A stretch of DNA of 64,000 nt, taken from contig CAJUHH010000003.1 of NCBI GenBank assembly GCA_910585965.1, positions 1 through 64,000 on the forward strand, in the 5' to 3' direction. Both the position numbers and the translations under genes were made by a program. How positions within the stretch are numbered: position 1 is the first letter of the stretch; each line of letters opens with the position of its first letter. Origin of the DNA: an uncultured Lachnospiraceae bacterium. Its GTDB lineage: Bacteria; Bacillota; Clostridia; Lachnospirales; Lachnospiraceae. The notes under the pieces are model-generated. The model ran no database searches. It was not told the DNA's origin and worked only from the letters and a program-made list of their open reading frames with translations. This document shows positions 45,725 to 55,033 of this stretch, piece by piece.

Positions 45725-48700
45725 ATGATGATGAATCAAAAAGATGCACAGATTGGGAAAATGATGGATGTATTGGAAAAACTGAATCTTTCGGAAAACC
45801 AGTTGTCGGCGGCGGAAGATTTTTTGTCAGGGAGGGCAGGAAAGGAGATATTGGAACGACTTCCTTTTCAGGATTTGTCGGGAGTTCCTTCTGGAGAAAC
45901 AATAAAAATATTTCGCGATTTGGAGAAAAAAGGAAAGCGTGAGTATATCGTTAAATTTTTCCAGGTGCTGTTTGCGATAGGAAAGGCTACTTGTTATCTG
46001 CTGATTCCTGTCAATATATTGGTGGAGGATAAGGGAGGTTCTGGCTATGAGTATGCGCCGGAAGAGAAAGCGGCTGTTTACGCCATGTGGATTGGAGCGG
46101 CTTCCTATGCGCTGGGAGGGTATACGATCAATACGTTGATTTCTGATGCGGAAAAGAATCCGGAAAATTTGAAAAAAGCGATGAAGTATCAAGGGGACGG
46201 ATCGGCAAACGGAAGAATTGTTCTTCTGGCTGCCTATTTTATATTGAAGTACGGCGAAGAGCGTCGTGTGGAAGAAGAGGATGCGGCTCTTCTGCAAGAG
46301 TACGAGAATATCATGATATCTAACCTGGAACTCATTTACAATAACCAGATCGACAAAGGAGCCGCGCAGGAAATCAAAGACGCTATCTATAAAAATCAGA
46401 TGACGGAAAGGATACTGCGGCTGGCAGCAAAGAAAACGGATATTTCTGATTTTATGATAAAATTGCTGGGCGGCATGTCATACCTGAATTTCCCTCTTTC
46501 CATAAAGCTGAAAAATGTGGTCAGGGTATGCTTTGCTGCGGATATGGAGGAAACGTTGGATGCGATTCGGACAGTAAGCAAAGGGCTTTCCATGGATATC
46601 GGCTTAAAGGGCGGTGCTTATGACAGGATTTTCGGCATAGACAGCGAACAATATCTGCGGTGGGCCGCGAAAATGGGCTATCAAGAGGTTTTAAAGGAAC
46701 AGCTGAATAACAACAGGGAATGCTATTTGAAAGTCATGAATCAGGTGGATATGGAGTTTTCCAACCAGATGCTGGAGATCGTCGGAGAACAGGATCATGC
46801 TTTGTACGAAAAATTGCTGGCAGAGGAAAGGCTGCATGGAAAAAGCAGGAAAATGGAAGAAATGATTCGGCTTGTGGTGGATAACACGCCGAATGTGCAT
46901 GTGGTAAGGGCTTATCTGAGGGGGGAGGCAGGAATCGATTCCTTATACCCTTATATAGACGAAATAAAGAATAAATGGGGAAATGGTTCCCCCAAGACGA
47001 GGGAGCTGTTAAAAGAATACGAAAAAACCTATCAGGATGAAGCATTTGCCCGCAGATGCAGGGTATATGTCCTGCTGAAGGGCAAGGGCTATTTTTTCCT
47101 GGAAAATATACGGGACCGGGAAAGACTAAAAGAAGAGAGGCTGAAAGAGCTGCTGGAAGATATGGAAAAGGAAGGGCTGGCCATGCCATACCGTCTGCTT
47201 GGCATGTCCATCCTCTATGACGGCATGGATTTTTACTATAACCAGGACTTAAGGCAGCATTTTCTCGATTATATTTCGGAATATTTTATGGGTTATCTGG
47301 AAACAGGAAAAGAGGAAATGGTGAAGGCATTCCAAAGCTCAGAAGCGTTCGGGCGCTTCTTCGGCCTCCATGTTATGCGCCGGGATACAGAAAAGAATAA
47401 AAACGAGATTTTAAGCTTTGCGCCGGACAGCGCCAAAATGGTCAGGGAAGAACTGTTGGATATCTTGTATGGGCAGAGCGGATGGGAGGAAGAGGTGAAA
47501 ACCCTGCTGGTTTCCAGAAAAGCGGCGGAGAGGGAACTTGCCGTCCGTGTATTGCTGCGCTGGCAGGGCGAAGGGAATACATATCAGGATCTGCTTGCCC
47601 GGGCATTGGAAAAAGAAAAAAATTCCAAGGTGAAAGCTCTTTTAGAAAGCACGCTTGCGATAGGGAAAGGGGGCATATCCGGCGAAAAGACTGTGGCGAA
47701 AACGGATTTTGTGAAAGAATTACATAAAGGCGGAACCAGGCGCAGTCTGGCATGGGCATACCAGACTCCTTTTTCTGCGGTACATAAAGTGACTGGAGAA
47801 GAGGCGCAAGAGGAGTATTTGCAGGCGGTTCTTTTATGCTACTCTTCTTCCTTCCGTTGCGGAATCAGCGAAAAGGCGGCTTTGCTGGCAGAAGGCCTGA
47901 GGCCGGAGGAACTGGCTGTCTATGTAAATGAATTGTTTGACAAATGGATGGAGGCCGGAGCGGAAGCGAAGAAGCGGTGGGTATTATATGCGGCATCGAT
48001 ACACGGAGGGGAGGAAATTATTCCGAAACTACAGCATTGGATCCAGGAGTGGCCGCAGCATTCGAGAGGAGCGATTGCCGCAGAGGCCGTCCAGGCGTTG
48101 AGCCTGAACCCATCGCCGCAGGCGTTATTGATCGTGGACGGCATGTCCAGAAAATTCAAATTCAAGCAAATCAAAGCCGCCGCAGGAAAAGCGCTGGAGT
48201 TTGCGGCCGCCCAGCTTGGAATCAGCAGGGAGGAGCTGGCAGACCGTATTGTCCCTGATTTTGGGTTTGATAAGAATATGGAAAGGGTTTTTGATTATGG
48301 AGAACGTCACTTTACAGTGACGATTACGCCCGGGCTGGAAATTGAGGTTTATGACGGGACGGGAAAAAAGCTGAAAAATATGCCCGCGCCCGGGAAGCGG
48401 GATGAGGAAGAAAAAGCAGCGGCATCGTATGAAGCATTCAAACAGATGAAAAAGCAGATGAAGATGACGGTAAACAGCCAGCGGATGCGCCTGGAACAAG
48501 CGCTGTCCACTGGAAGGGAATGGAAAACAGAGGCATGGAAAAAGCTTTTTGTAAAAAATCCTGTGATGCATCAGTTTGCGATCGGCTTGATATGGGGGAT
48601 ATATGAAAATAAGAAACTGTTACAGAGCTTCCGATATATGGAAGACGGGTCTTTTAATACGGCAGATGAGGAAGAATACGAACTTCCGGAGAACGGACAA

Positions 48701-49234
48701 ATCGGCCTGGTGCATCCGATAGAACTGGCAGAGGAAGAAAGGGAGGCGTGGAGGCAGCAGTTGGAAGACTATGAGATCCGCCAGCCGATCGAACAGATCG
48801 ATAGGACGTTCTATCCTATAACGGAAGAAGAAGCCGGTATGAAAGCAATGGAACGATTTGGAGGCTGTATCGTAAACGACCTGTCTTTGGGCGGCAAGCT
48901 TTTGAATCTTGGCTGGTACAGGGGTTCTGTGGAAGACGGGGGCGGCTTTTATACCTATTACCGGGAAGACATGGAACTGGGAATTGGCGTGGAACTGCAT
49001 TTTTCAGGAAGTTTTGTAGGAGGGGAGAATGAAGACGTGACTGTTTACGATGCCAGCTTTTACCGGGCCGGTGAGGTAAAAAGGGGCAGCTATGTATATG
49101 ATAAGGCAGGAGAGGATAAAGCATATTTCTTAAAAGATGTCCCTGCCAGGTATTTCAGCGAGATCGTATTGCAGCTGGCAAAAGCGACGGCTTCCAGCCA
49201 GGAGAGGAATGAGAACTGGAGGACAGAACGCTAG
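45725..49234 (+). CDS. DUF4132 protein with HEAT-like repeats (YehI/MolR-like)
   Basis: An 1169-residue soluble protein, last of the five-gene cluster. The middle region is a long helical array reminiscent of HEAT repeats (for example AERELAVRVLLRWQGEGNTY, SRGAIAAEAVQALSLNPSPQ). The C-terminal 250 residues form the DUF4132 domain: QFAIGLIWGIYENKKLLQSF, GQIGLVHPIELAEEEREAWR, DYEIRQPIEQIDRTFYPITE and CIVNDLSLGGKLLNLGWYRG. Start at ATG 45725 with GGAGGAG at 45713-45719; ATGs at 45728 and 45731 are alternatives. In E. coli the homologous yehI (once called molR) lies in the same cluster; its biochemical role is not established. Confidence 0.8.
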   Translation: MMMNQKDAQIGKMMDVLEKLNLSENQLSAAEDFLSGRAGKEILERLPFQDLSGVPSGETIKIFRDLEKKGKREYIVKFFQVLFAIGKATCYLLIPVNILVEDKGGSGYEYAPEEKAAVYAMWIGAASYALGGYTINTLISDAEKNPENLKKAMKYQGDGSANGRIVLLAAYFILKYGEERRVEEEDAALLQEYENIMISNLELIYNNQIDKGAAQEIKDAIYKNQMTERILRLAAKKTDISDFMIKLLGGMSYLNFPLSIKLKNVVRVCFAADMEETLDAIRTVSKGLSMDIGLKGGAYDRIFGIDSEQYLRWAAKMGYQEVLKEQLNNNRECYLKVMNQVDMEFSNQMLEIVGEQDHALYEKLLAEERLHGKSRKMEEMIRLVVDNTPNVHVVRAYLRGEAGIDSLYPYIDEIKNKWGNGSPKTRELLKEYEKTYQDEAFARRCRVYVLLKGKGYFFLENIRDRERLKEERLKELLEDMEKEGLAMPYRLLGMSILYDGMDFYYNQDLRQHFLDYISEYFMGYLETGKEEMVKAFQSSEAFGRFFGLHVMRRDTEKNKNEILSFAPDSAKMVREELLDILYGQSGWEEEVKTLLVSRKAAERELAVRVLLRWQGEGNTYQDLLARALEKEKNSKVKALLESTLAIGKGGISGEKTVAKTDFVKELHKGGTRRSLAWAYQTPFSAVHKVTGEEAQEEYLQAVLLCYSSSFRCGISEKAALLAEGLRPEELAVYVNELFDKWMEAGAEAKKRWVLYAASIHGGEEIIPKLQHWIQEWPQHSRGAIAAEAVQALSLNPSPQALLIVDGMSRKFKFKQIKAAAGKALEFAAAQLGISREELADRIVPDFGFDKNMERVFDYGERHFTVTITPGLEIEVYDGTGKKLKNMPAPGKRDEEEKAAASYEAFKQMKKQMKMTVNSQRMRLEQALSTGREWKTEAWKKLFVKNPVMHQFAIGLIWGIYENKKLLQSFRYMEDGSFNTADEEEYELPENGQIGLVHPIELAEEEREAWRQQLEDYEIRQPIEQIDRTFYPITEEEAGMKAMERFGGCIVNDLSLGGKLLNLGWYRGSVEDGGGFYTYYREDMELGIGVELHFSGSFVGGENEDVTVYDASFYRAGEVKRGSYVYDKAGEDKAYFLKDVPARYFSEIVLQLAKATASSQERNENWRTER

Positions 49235-49280
49235 TGTTTCCATTTTTTTATAAATAGTTTATCAATAGTTTATTCTTTTG

Positions 49281-49307
49281 TTAGCACTCGCCATTGACGA
49301 GTGCTAA
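49281..49307. promoter_or_regulatory. CIRCE operator (HrcA binding site)
   Basis: TTAGCACTC (49281-49289), nine bases, then GAGTGCTAA (49299-49307): a perfect match to the CIRCE inverted repeat bound by the heat-shock repressor HrcA. It overlaps the -35 region of the Hsp20 promoter. Confidence 0.97.
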
Positions 49308-49322
49308 TTTGTGTGTTATATT
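49294..49322 (+). promoter_or_regulatory. promoter of the Hsp20 genes
   Basis: TTGACG (49294-49299) and TATATT (49317-49322) with a 17-base spacer. The -35 element lies inside the CIRCE operator, so HrcA would block RNA polymerase. Confidence 0.7.
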
Positions 49323-49386
49323 ACATATAGAACAAGGGAAGGGGAATAGAAAAAATAAATGGACAAATAATAAAGGAGGAATAATT

Positions 49387-49809
49387 ATGTTGATGCCCAG
49401 TATTTTTGGAGAAACTTTTTTGGATAATTTTTTTGATGAATCTTTCGGAAGCACGTATCAGACCGGCCATATGATGAATACCGATATCCAGGAGACCGCA
49501 GAAGGCTATCTGCTTACGATGGATATGCCGGGAGCGAAGAAGGAGGATGTAAAGGCAGAATTAAAGGATGGCTATCTGACCGTCCAGGCAACCTCCGGGG
49601 CAGACAGGGACGAGAAAGATGCGGAAGGAAGGTATATCCGCAGGGAACGCTATTTCGGTTCTTCCAGCAGAAGCTTTTATGTAGGGGAAGATGTGAAACA
49701 GGAGGAAATTAAAGCGAAGTTTGAAGACGGGACTTTGAAGCTTCTGATTCCGAAAAAGGAAGCAAGGACGCAGGTTGAACAGACAAAATACATTCCCATT
49801 GAAGGATAA
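49387..49809 (+). CDS. Hsp20/alpha-crystallin small heat-shock protein 1
   Basis: A 140-residue chaperone that holds unfolding proteins until ATP-dependent chaperones refold them. The N-terminus LMPSIFGETFLDNFFDESFG is typical of clostridial Hsp20; the alpha-crystallin domain runs from TDIQETAEGYLLTMDMPGAK through EDVKAELKDGYLTVQA to the terminal FEDGTLKLLIPKKE with the GxLxxxxP core, and the tail YIPIEG provides an IxI-like anchor. ATG 49387 is preceded by AAAGGAGGAAT; an upstream in-frame start at 49294 lies in the CIRCE site and is excluded. It is controlled by CIRCE/HrcA and cotranscribed with the second copy. Confidence 0.95.
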   Translation: MLMPSIFGETFLDNFFDESFGSTYQTGHMMNTDIQETAEGYLLTMDMPGAKKEDVKAELKDGYLTVQATSGADRDEKDAEGRYIRRERYFGSSSRSFYVGEDVKQEEIKAKFEDGTLKLLIPKKEARTQVEQTKYIPIEG

Positions 49810-49887
49810 AAAGAAGAAAGAGTAAAAGGCAAATCGTTGCAGAAAAACAGCCAATCAGTAGAAAAAGAGAAACAGGAGGAATGAACG

Positions 49888-50340
49888 ATGTTAGTACCCA
49901 GTATTTTTGGAAAAGATATGTTTGATGATTTTTTCGGATTTCCATTTTATGACGACAAGGACTGGAAAAAGATGGAAAAGAAACTGTATGGACACAGGGA
50001 AAAGAACCTGATGAAAACCGATGTCAGGGAACACAAAGACGGCTATGAACTGGAAATGGATCTGCCGGGATTTAAGAAGGATGAGGTGAAGGTTTCCCTT
50101 GAGAACGGTTATCTGACCGTGAGCGCGGCAAAAGAGGCGGGACAGGAGAACGAATCCGGCAAGTATATTCGAAGGGAGCGCTACGCCGGGTCATGCCAGA
50201 GGACTTTCTATGTAGGGGAGGATATGCAGCAGGAGGATATCAAAGGAGAATTCAAACATGGCATCCTGAAGTTGTCCATCCCGAAAAAGGAGCAGAAACC
50301 GGCAGTGGAAGAAAAAAGATATATTGAAATCGAGGGTTAA
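49888..50340 (+). CDS. Hsp20/alpha-crystallin small heat-shock protein 2
   Basis: A 150-residue paralogue of the preceding gene, 78 bases downstream with no promoter between them. It shares MLVPSIFGKDMFDDFFGFPF at the N-terminus, MKTDVREHKDGYELEMDLPG and FKKDEVKVSLENGYLTVSAA in the core, FKHGILKLSIPKKE at the end of the domain, and the tail KRYIEIEG. A longer, charged loop (DDKDWKKMEKKLYGHREK) distinguishes it. Ribosome site AGGAGGAATG. Two divergent copies may form mixed oligomers. A T-tailed hairpin follows the stop. Confidence 0.95.
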   Translation: MLVPSIFGKDMFDDFFGFPFYDDKDWKKMEKKLYGHREKNLMKTDVREHKDGYELEMDLPGFKKDEVKVSLENGYLTVSAAKEAGQENESGKYIRRERYAGSCQRTFYVGEDMQQEDIKGEFKHGILKLSIPKKEQKPAVEEKRYIEIEG

Positions 50341-50374
50341 AATGAAAAATGAAAAACTCATGGCATAAGAAATG

Positions 50375-50398
50375 AAAGCTGCACAAAACGCAGTTTTT
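50375..50398 (+). terminator. terminator of the Hsp20 operon
   Basis: AAAGCTGC (50375-50382) pairs with GCAGTTTT (50390-50397) around a 7-base loop, one G-U pair, with the T-run forming the 3' arm. Confidence 0.5.
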
Positions 50399-50414
50399 CA
50401 GGCATAATTGTCGG

Positions 50415-50443
50415 TTGAATAAGGTCTTGCGCTTTGCTATAAT
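50415..50443 (+). promoter_or_regulatory. promoter of the membrane chemoreceptor gene
   Basis: TTGAAT (50415-50420), 17 bases, TATAAT (50438-50443), about 45 bases upstream of the ATG at 50488. Confidence 0.65.
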
Positions 50444-50487
50444 GATTGGCACAACAGAATATAGCATAAGAGGAGCAGGGCATAATT

Positions 50488-51996
50488 ATGAAAGCGCATG
50501 AGGAATCTTTTGAAGAACTGGAATTTATGAACGGAAGAATGCTTATCGGCTATGGAATGACAGTGGCAGTTTTATTGGCCGCCTATCTTGTGGAATTGCT
50601 GAAGGGAAACAGGACTCCCGGTTATGTGGCGGTATTTTCCGCATTGCTTTTGGCACCGTTGCTTTTGTCTTTTTTGATATATCGGAAAGAGAAAGGATCA
50701 ATGGCGTTAAGAATAGTGGCGGCGATAGGATATGAAATGCTATATGCTTTCGTGCTGTGGACGAGTGTAAGCGTTCTTTCGTTTGTGTACATTATCCCCA
50801 TGCTGGTTATATTTTCTTTATACCAGGATAAAAAGCTGGCCATGGGAACAGGGATTATAACACTTATTATCAATGTTGTTTTTATTATATTAAATATTAT
50901 GAGAGGGGTTACGAAAGAGGACATCGTGAACTATGAGATCGAAATTGCGGCGATTCTTATGGTTGTGGGATATTCTTATATGGTTTCAAGAACTTTGGAC
51001 CGAGTATCCTCGCAAAAGATACGAATTATTGAGGAAGAAAAAGAAAAAGCGGCAAATATTTTGGATCAAATGGCGGGAGCCGTCAGCCATCTGAGCGTGA
51101 ATATTGCGGATATCACGGAAGAATCCAAACAGATAGCGAAACAGGGAAAAAGCAGCAAAACGGCGGTAATGGATATCGTTGCAGGGACGAATGAATTAGC
51201 AGGGACGATTCAGAACCAGCTTCGTATGACTGGAAATATTAACCAGTTGACCTTTGCCACGCAACAGTCAGCAAAAGATGTTCAGGATAAGTTTATAGGA
51301 ACGAGAAGGGCGGCAGAAGAAGGAAATCAGGATATGGAGGAACTGGAAAACACTTCTTCCCTATGTAAAGAAGCAGGGCATGAAGTGGACGGCACGATGG
51401 CCGGCCTGATGGAAAGAACGGTTGAAGCAGAAGAGATATTGGGGCTGATTGAGGAAGTGACGGACCAGACAACGCTGCTGGCTCTAAATGCAAGCATTGA
51501 AGCAGCCCATGCAGGAGAAGCCGGAAAGGGTTTTGCCGTGGTGGCCGATGAAATTAAAAAACTGGCAGAACAGACGGCAGAAGCTACAAACAATATTTCC
51601 AGAATTTTCTTAGAACTGCAAAAGCAGGCAGATAAAGCAGGAGGCAGCGTGGACGGGCTGATACAGACGAATGAGAGACAGACGGAATTGATCGAGAAAG
51701 TAAAGAAAACTTTTGACAGAATAAGGGGAGATATTGACGAAGTCAGTCAAAGCATGGAAACGCAGCTTTCAGACATGGAAAGGATTGTGGAAAGCAATGG
51801 GGAAATTGGAAGGAGCGTGGAAAGCCTCAGCGCATTCAGCGAAGAATTGCTGGCGAATGCGGAAAATACGGAGAATATGTCGGATCAGACAGTGTCTGGC
51901 ACGGTTAATATTGCAGGGCTTCTTACCGGTGTAGTGGAAGAGATCGGCAGACTGCAGAAAATTATTGATAATTCCAACGTTTCCTTGGAAGCATAA
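50488..51996 (+). CDS. chemotaxis-type receptor with a multi-helix membrane domain
   Basis: A 502-residue protein. Residues 18-165 hold about six hydrophobic helices with only short loops ([73 protein letters not shown]), so it lacks an external sensor domain and probably senses within or at the membrane. No HAMP is obvious. The cytoplasmic half is an MCP signalling coiled coil with tip [20 protein letters not shown] and [19 protein letters not shown]. Such receptors can sense membrane state or energy, but the signal is unknown here. Ribosome site AGAGGAGCAGGG. It is monocistronic, with a strong terminator after it. Confidence 0.85.
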   Translation: MKAHEESFEELEFMNGRMLIGYGMTVAVLLAAYLVELLKGNRTPGYVAVFSALLLAPLLLSFLIYRKEKGSMALRIVAAIGYEMLYAFVLWTSVSVLSFVYIIPMLVIFSLYQDKKLAMGTGIITLIINVVFIILNIMRGVTKEDIVNYEIEIAAILMVVGYSYMVSRTLDRVSSQKIRIIEEEKEKAANILDQMAGAVSHLSVNIADITEESKQIAKQGKSSKTAVMDIVAGTNELAGTIQNQLRMTGNINQLTFATQQSAKDVQDKFIGTRRAAEEGNQDMEELENTSSLCKEAGHEVDGTMAGLMERTVEAEEILGLIEEVTDQTTLLALNASIEAAHAGEAGKGFAVVADEIKKLAEQTAEATNNISRIFLELQKQADKAGGSVDGLIQTNERQTELIEKVKKTFDRIRGDIDEVSQSMETQLSDMERIVESNGEIGRSVESLSAFSEELLANAENTENMSDQTVSGTVNIAGLLTGVVEEIGRLQKIIDNSNVSLEA

Positions 51997-52019
51997 TAAA
52001 AATATATGGATAGATGAAG

Positions 52020-52058
52020 GCCGTCGGAGCTGGCAAAAGCAACCGACGGCTGTTTTTT
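52020..52058 (+). terminator. strong intrinsic terminator
   Basis: GCCGTCGG (52020-52027) pairs with CCGACGGC (52043-52050) and is followed by TGTTTTTT. It ends the chemoreceptor transcript. The 305-base gap 51997-52301 otherwise holds only the next promoter. Confidence 0.85.
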
Positions 52059-52181
52059 ATGCACACAGTCATCCAAATGAAATATGTCAGCAAGCTGACG
52101 GATGCCTGGCGCGCGAGAAGCTCGATTGCACAGACTTGTACAGAGAAAACTAAAAAAATATTCCATATTACCATTGTTCGA

Positions 52182-52210
52182 TTGACCTCTTATCTAAGAT
52201 ATGGTAAATT
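52182..52210 (+). promoter_or_regulatory. promoter of the SseB-like gene
   Basis: TTGACC (52182-52187), 17 bases, TAAATT (52205-52210), leaving a leader of about 85 bases that contains a TTTACAA/TTGTAAA inverted repeat (52208-52228). Confidence 0.5.
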
Positions 52211-52301
52211 TACAATATATTGTTGTAAAAAGATGATTTATAGAAGCAATATGAAAGAATGGGGATATATGGAAACGATAAAAGACAGGAGGAAGAAGGA
52301 T

Positions 52302-52811
52302 ATGGGAGCAACAATGGAAGAGGAAAACAGGGAAATGATAGAATTTATGCTGGATAATGCGGTACTTGAGGAAAAAATGGGAAAGTGGAAACAAAAAGAG
52401 GAAGACGTTGTCCTGTTTATGGATTTTATGTCAGCCCTGATAAGAAGATCAAGGGAGGATGGGGGGCTGATTATTTCTATAAAAAGCAAGGATGTTCCTA
52501 TTGGCGCGGAAAATATAGAAATTTTCAGGAAAGAGAAAAAAGGAGATGTCAATATTGTCGCCGGAGAAAATAACCGGCGTTTTGCTATGGTGTTTACCTC
52601 CAGGAAACGTTTTGAAAAGTGCGATGATACTTCTGGGTTTGTGATGTTTATTGATGAACTTTTTGCCTTTTTGGAAGCCCGGGAAGAAATTGATGGAGTA
52701 ATTATGAATTATAAAGAAGAGGATGTTGTTTTCAGTAAAGAAATGTTGAGAGTTTTTGTGGATTTGCTGGATTATAAAGGAAATATTGAGGGAAAAATAG
52801 GGAATCCCTAA
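52302..52811 (+). CDS. SseB-domain protein
   Basis: A 169-residue soluble protein. Residues from VVLFMDFMSALIRRSREDGG to the C-terminus follow the SseB pattern: an AMVFTSRKRFEKC segment, the acidic helix FVMFIDELFAFLEAREEIDG and the terminal VIMNYKEEDVVFSKEML, which corresponds to the conserved DG-x-x-x-NP-like block of the family (here NY). SseB-type proteins are widespread in Clostridia; their role is poorly defined. ATG 52302 is chosen for AGGAGG nine bases upstream; in-frame ATGs at 52242 and 52269 lack one. It is followed directly by the ylxM promoter. Confidence 0.65.
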   Translation: MGATMEEENREMIEFMLDNAVLEEKMGKWKQKEEDVVLFMDFMSALIRRSREDGGLIISIKSKDVPIGAENIEIFRKEKKGDVNIVAGENNRRFAMVFTSRKRFEKCDDTSGFVMFIDELFAFLEAREEIDGVIMNYKEEDVVFSKEMLRVFVDLLDYKGNIEGKIGNP

Positions 52812-52828
52812 TCGTCAAGAAAAAATAC

Positions 52829-52857
52829 TTGACACTCCTTCTTCCTTGTAGTAAGAT
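52829..52857 (+). promoter_or_regulatory. promoter of the ylxM-ffh-rpsP-khpA-rimM-trmD operon
   Basis: Consensus TTGACA (52829-52834), 17 bases, TAAGAT (52852-52857), 36 bases ahead of the ylxM ATG at 52893. Confidence 0.65.
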
Positions 52858-52892
52858 ATGCAATGTGCTTGGAAAGCTTTAGGAGATAGATA

Positions 52893-53240
52893 ATGGAAAA
52901 AATCGTAGAGCAGGGCTTATTATATGATTTTTATGGTGAACTGCTGACAGAACACCAGAGGAAGATATATGAAGATGCGGTTTATCATGATCTGTCCTTA
53001 AGCGAGATTGCGGAGATGCAGGGAATCAGCAGGCAGGGAGTCCACGATCTTGTCCGAAGGTGCGACCGGATCCTGGAGGATTATGAAGAAAAGCTGCATA
53101 TGGTGAAAAGATTTTATGAAATGAAAGAAAAGATCCGCCAAGTCGATGCGCTGGCCGAAGAAAGTTCGCTTGCCTTAGAACAGGTGAGAAAAGAGCTGAA
53201 AAAGCTGGCTGTTGAAATGACGGAGATATTACAAGGTTAG
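52893..53240 (+). CDS. ylxM: YlxM/P13 family DNA-binding SRP accessory protein
   Basis: A 115-residue protein with an N-terminal helix-turn-helix of sigma region 4 type: LLTEHQRKIYEDAVYHDLSL then SEIAEMQGISRQGVHDLVRR, and a C-terminal coiled coil. YlxM is encoded directly before ffh in most Firmicutes and associates with the signal-recognition particle. It is separated from ffh by 41 bases. Length and sequence are typical. Confidence 0.95.
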   Translation: MEKIVEQGLLYDFYGELLTEHQRKIYEDAVYHDLSLSEIAEMQGISRQGVHDLVRRCDRILEDYEEKLHMVKRFYEMKEKIRQVDALAEESSLALEQVRKELKKLAVEMTEILQG

Positions 53241-53281
53241 GGCAGCAGTGACAGGATTAGGAAAAGACAGAGGTTTGATAT

Positions 53282-54640
53282 ATGGCGTTTGAAAGCTTGA
53301 CGGATAAACTGCAAAATGTATTTAAAAATCTGCGGAGCAAAGGCCGGCTGACGGAAGAGGATGTAAAAGCAGCCTTAAAAGAGGTAAAGATGGCTTTGCT
53401 TGAGGCCGATGTCAGCTTTAAGGTGGTGAAACAGTTTGTGAAAGCTGTGGAGGCAAGGGCAGTCGGCGCAGATGTTATGAACGGACTGAATCCCGGGCAG
53501 ATGGTCATTAAGATCGTCAATGAAGAGATGATTGCCTTAATGGGGTCGGAAACAACGGAAATCCAGTTACAGCCGGGCAAATCGATTACTGTAATTATGA
53601 TGTGCGGCCTTCAGGGAGCTGGTAAAACGACGACTACGGCGAAGATCGCAGGGAAATTAAAAACCAAAGGAAAGAAACCGTTGCTGGTTGCATGCGATAT
53701 TTACCGCCCGGCGGCAGTGAAGCAGTTGCAGATCAACGGTGAAAAGCAGGAAGTAGACGTATTTTCCATGGGGGAAAACCATAAACCGTCGGATATTGCT
53801 AAAGCGGCTCTGGAACATGCGAAGAAAAACGGCCACAACGCGGTTATTTTAGATACGGCAGGCCGGCTCCATATTGATGAAGAAATGATGGCGGAGCTTC
53901 AGGAAATCAAAGCGTCCATGGAAGTCCACCAGACCCTTCTCGTGGTAGATGCGATGACGGGGCAGGATGCCGTGAATGTGGCGAAAGAGTTTGACGAGAA
54001 AGTGGGCATCGACGGGGTGGTGCTTTCCAAAATGGACGGCGATACCCGGGGCGGGGCGGCTCTTTCCGTAAAAGCAGTCACAGGAAAGCCGATACTATAT
54101 GTCGGTATGGGGGAAAAGCTTTCGGATCTGGAACAGTTTTACCCGGACCGGATGGCGGGCCGTATCCTCGGCATGGGCGATGTGCTTACCTTGATTGACA
54201 AGGTTCAGGCCAATATCGACATTGATGAGGACAAAGAAAAAGAAATGGCTGCCCGGATGAAAAAGGGCAAGTTTGATTTTAACGATTATCTGGAAAGCAT
54301 GAAACAGATGAGAAAGATGGGAGGCCTTTCCAGCATCTTAGGGATGATACCAGGCATGGGACGGCAGATGGGCGATATTGAGTCCATGGTGGATGAAAAA
54401 CAGCTGTCCAGGACGGAAGCGATCATCTTAAGCATGACCCCGGCGGAAAGGGAAAATCCGAAACTGCTGAATTTAAGCAGGAAAAGCCGTATCGCAAGGG
54501 GGGCCGGCGTGGATATCGCGGTGGTAAACCGTTTTGTCAAACAGTTTGAACAATCCCAGAAAATGATGAAACAGCTGCCCGGCATGATGGGCGGGAGAAA
54601 AGGGAAAGGAATGTTCGGGGGGATGAAATTTCCCTTCTGA
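53282..54640 (+). CDS. ffh: signal recognition particle protein Ffh (SRP54)
   Basis: A 452-residue GTPase that, with the SRP RNA, recognises signal peptides on the ribosome and delivers nascent chains to FtsY and SecYEG. The N domain (AFESLTDKLQNVFKNLRSKG) is followed by the G domain with G1 GLQGAGKTTTTAKIAG (about 107-122), ACDIYRPAAVKQLQ, DTAGRLHIDEEMM, SKMDGDTRGGAAL and GMGEKLSDLEQF. The methionine-rich M domain begins near residue 300 (MKQMRKMGGLSSILGMIPGM) and includes the RNA-binding SRKSRIARGAG. The C-terminal tail is rich in Gly and Met. Second gene of the operon. Confidence 0.98.
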   Translation: MAFESLTDKLQNVFKNLRSKGRLTEEDVKAALKEVKMALLEADVSFKVVKQFVKAVEARAVGADVMNGLNPGQMVIKIVNEEMIALMGSETTEIQLQPGKSITVIMMCGLQGAGKTTTTAKIAGKLKTKGKKPLLVACDIYRPAAVKQLQINGEKQEVDVFSMGENHKPSDIAKAALEHAKKNGHNAVILDTAGRLHIDEEMMAELQEIKASMEVHQTLLVVDAMTGQDAVNVAKEFDEKVGIDGVVLSKMDGDTRGGAALSVKAVTGKPILYVGMGEKLSDLEQFYPDRMAGRILGMGDVLTLIDKVQANIDIDEDKEKEMAARMKKGKFDFNDYLESMKQMRKMGGLSSILGMIPGMGRQMGDIESMVDEKQLSRTEAIILSMTPAERENPKLLNLSRKSRIARGAGVDIAVVNRFVKQFEQSQKMMKQLPGMMGGRKGKGMFGGMKFPF

Positions 54641-54758
54641 ATTTTTAAGAAACGCCTTGTGAACTTGTAGATAATAAAAGTAAATAAGCTACAACGTATT
54701 TATTTTTATTTCTTATAAAAAATTATCAATGGAAAGCAATATGCGGAGGTGAAAGAAC

Positions 54759-55004
54759 ATGGCAGTAAAAATCAGGTTAAGAAGAATGGGTCAGAAGAAA
54801 GCTCCTTTCTATAGAATCATTGTAGCGGATTCCAGATCCCCGAGAGACGGAAGATTCATTGAAGAGATCGGAACCTATGACCCCAAGACAGATCCCAGCA
54901 CTTTTAAGGTAAATGAGGAACTGGCTAAGAAATGGTTAGCAAACGGAGCACAGCCTACAGAAATTGTTAACAAGATTTTCAAACAGGCAGGTATTACGAA
55001 ATAA
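54759..55004 (+). CDS. rpsP: ribosomal protein S16
   Basis: An 81-residue 30S subunit protein. [20 protein letters not shown] and [20 protein letters not shown] are near-invariant. Ribosome site GGAGGTGAAAG. The 118-base gap after ffh contains a weak TTGTAG/CTACAA stem (54665-54692) followed by T-rich sequence that may modulate read-through. Confidence 0.98.
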   Translation: MAVKIRLRRMGQKKAPFYRIIVADSRSPRDGRFIEEIGTYDPKTDPSTFKVNEELAKKWLANGAQPTEIVNKIFKQAGITK

Positions 55005-55033
55005 GGATATCGGGCCGCTTTTGGAGGTGGACT

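Noticed and set aside
52014..52301. N-terminal extension of the SseB-like protein
   Set aside because: It would start inside the upstream terminator and run through the gene's own promoter; ATG 52302 has a proper ribosome site.
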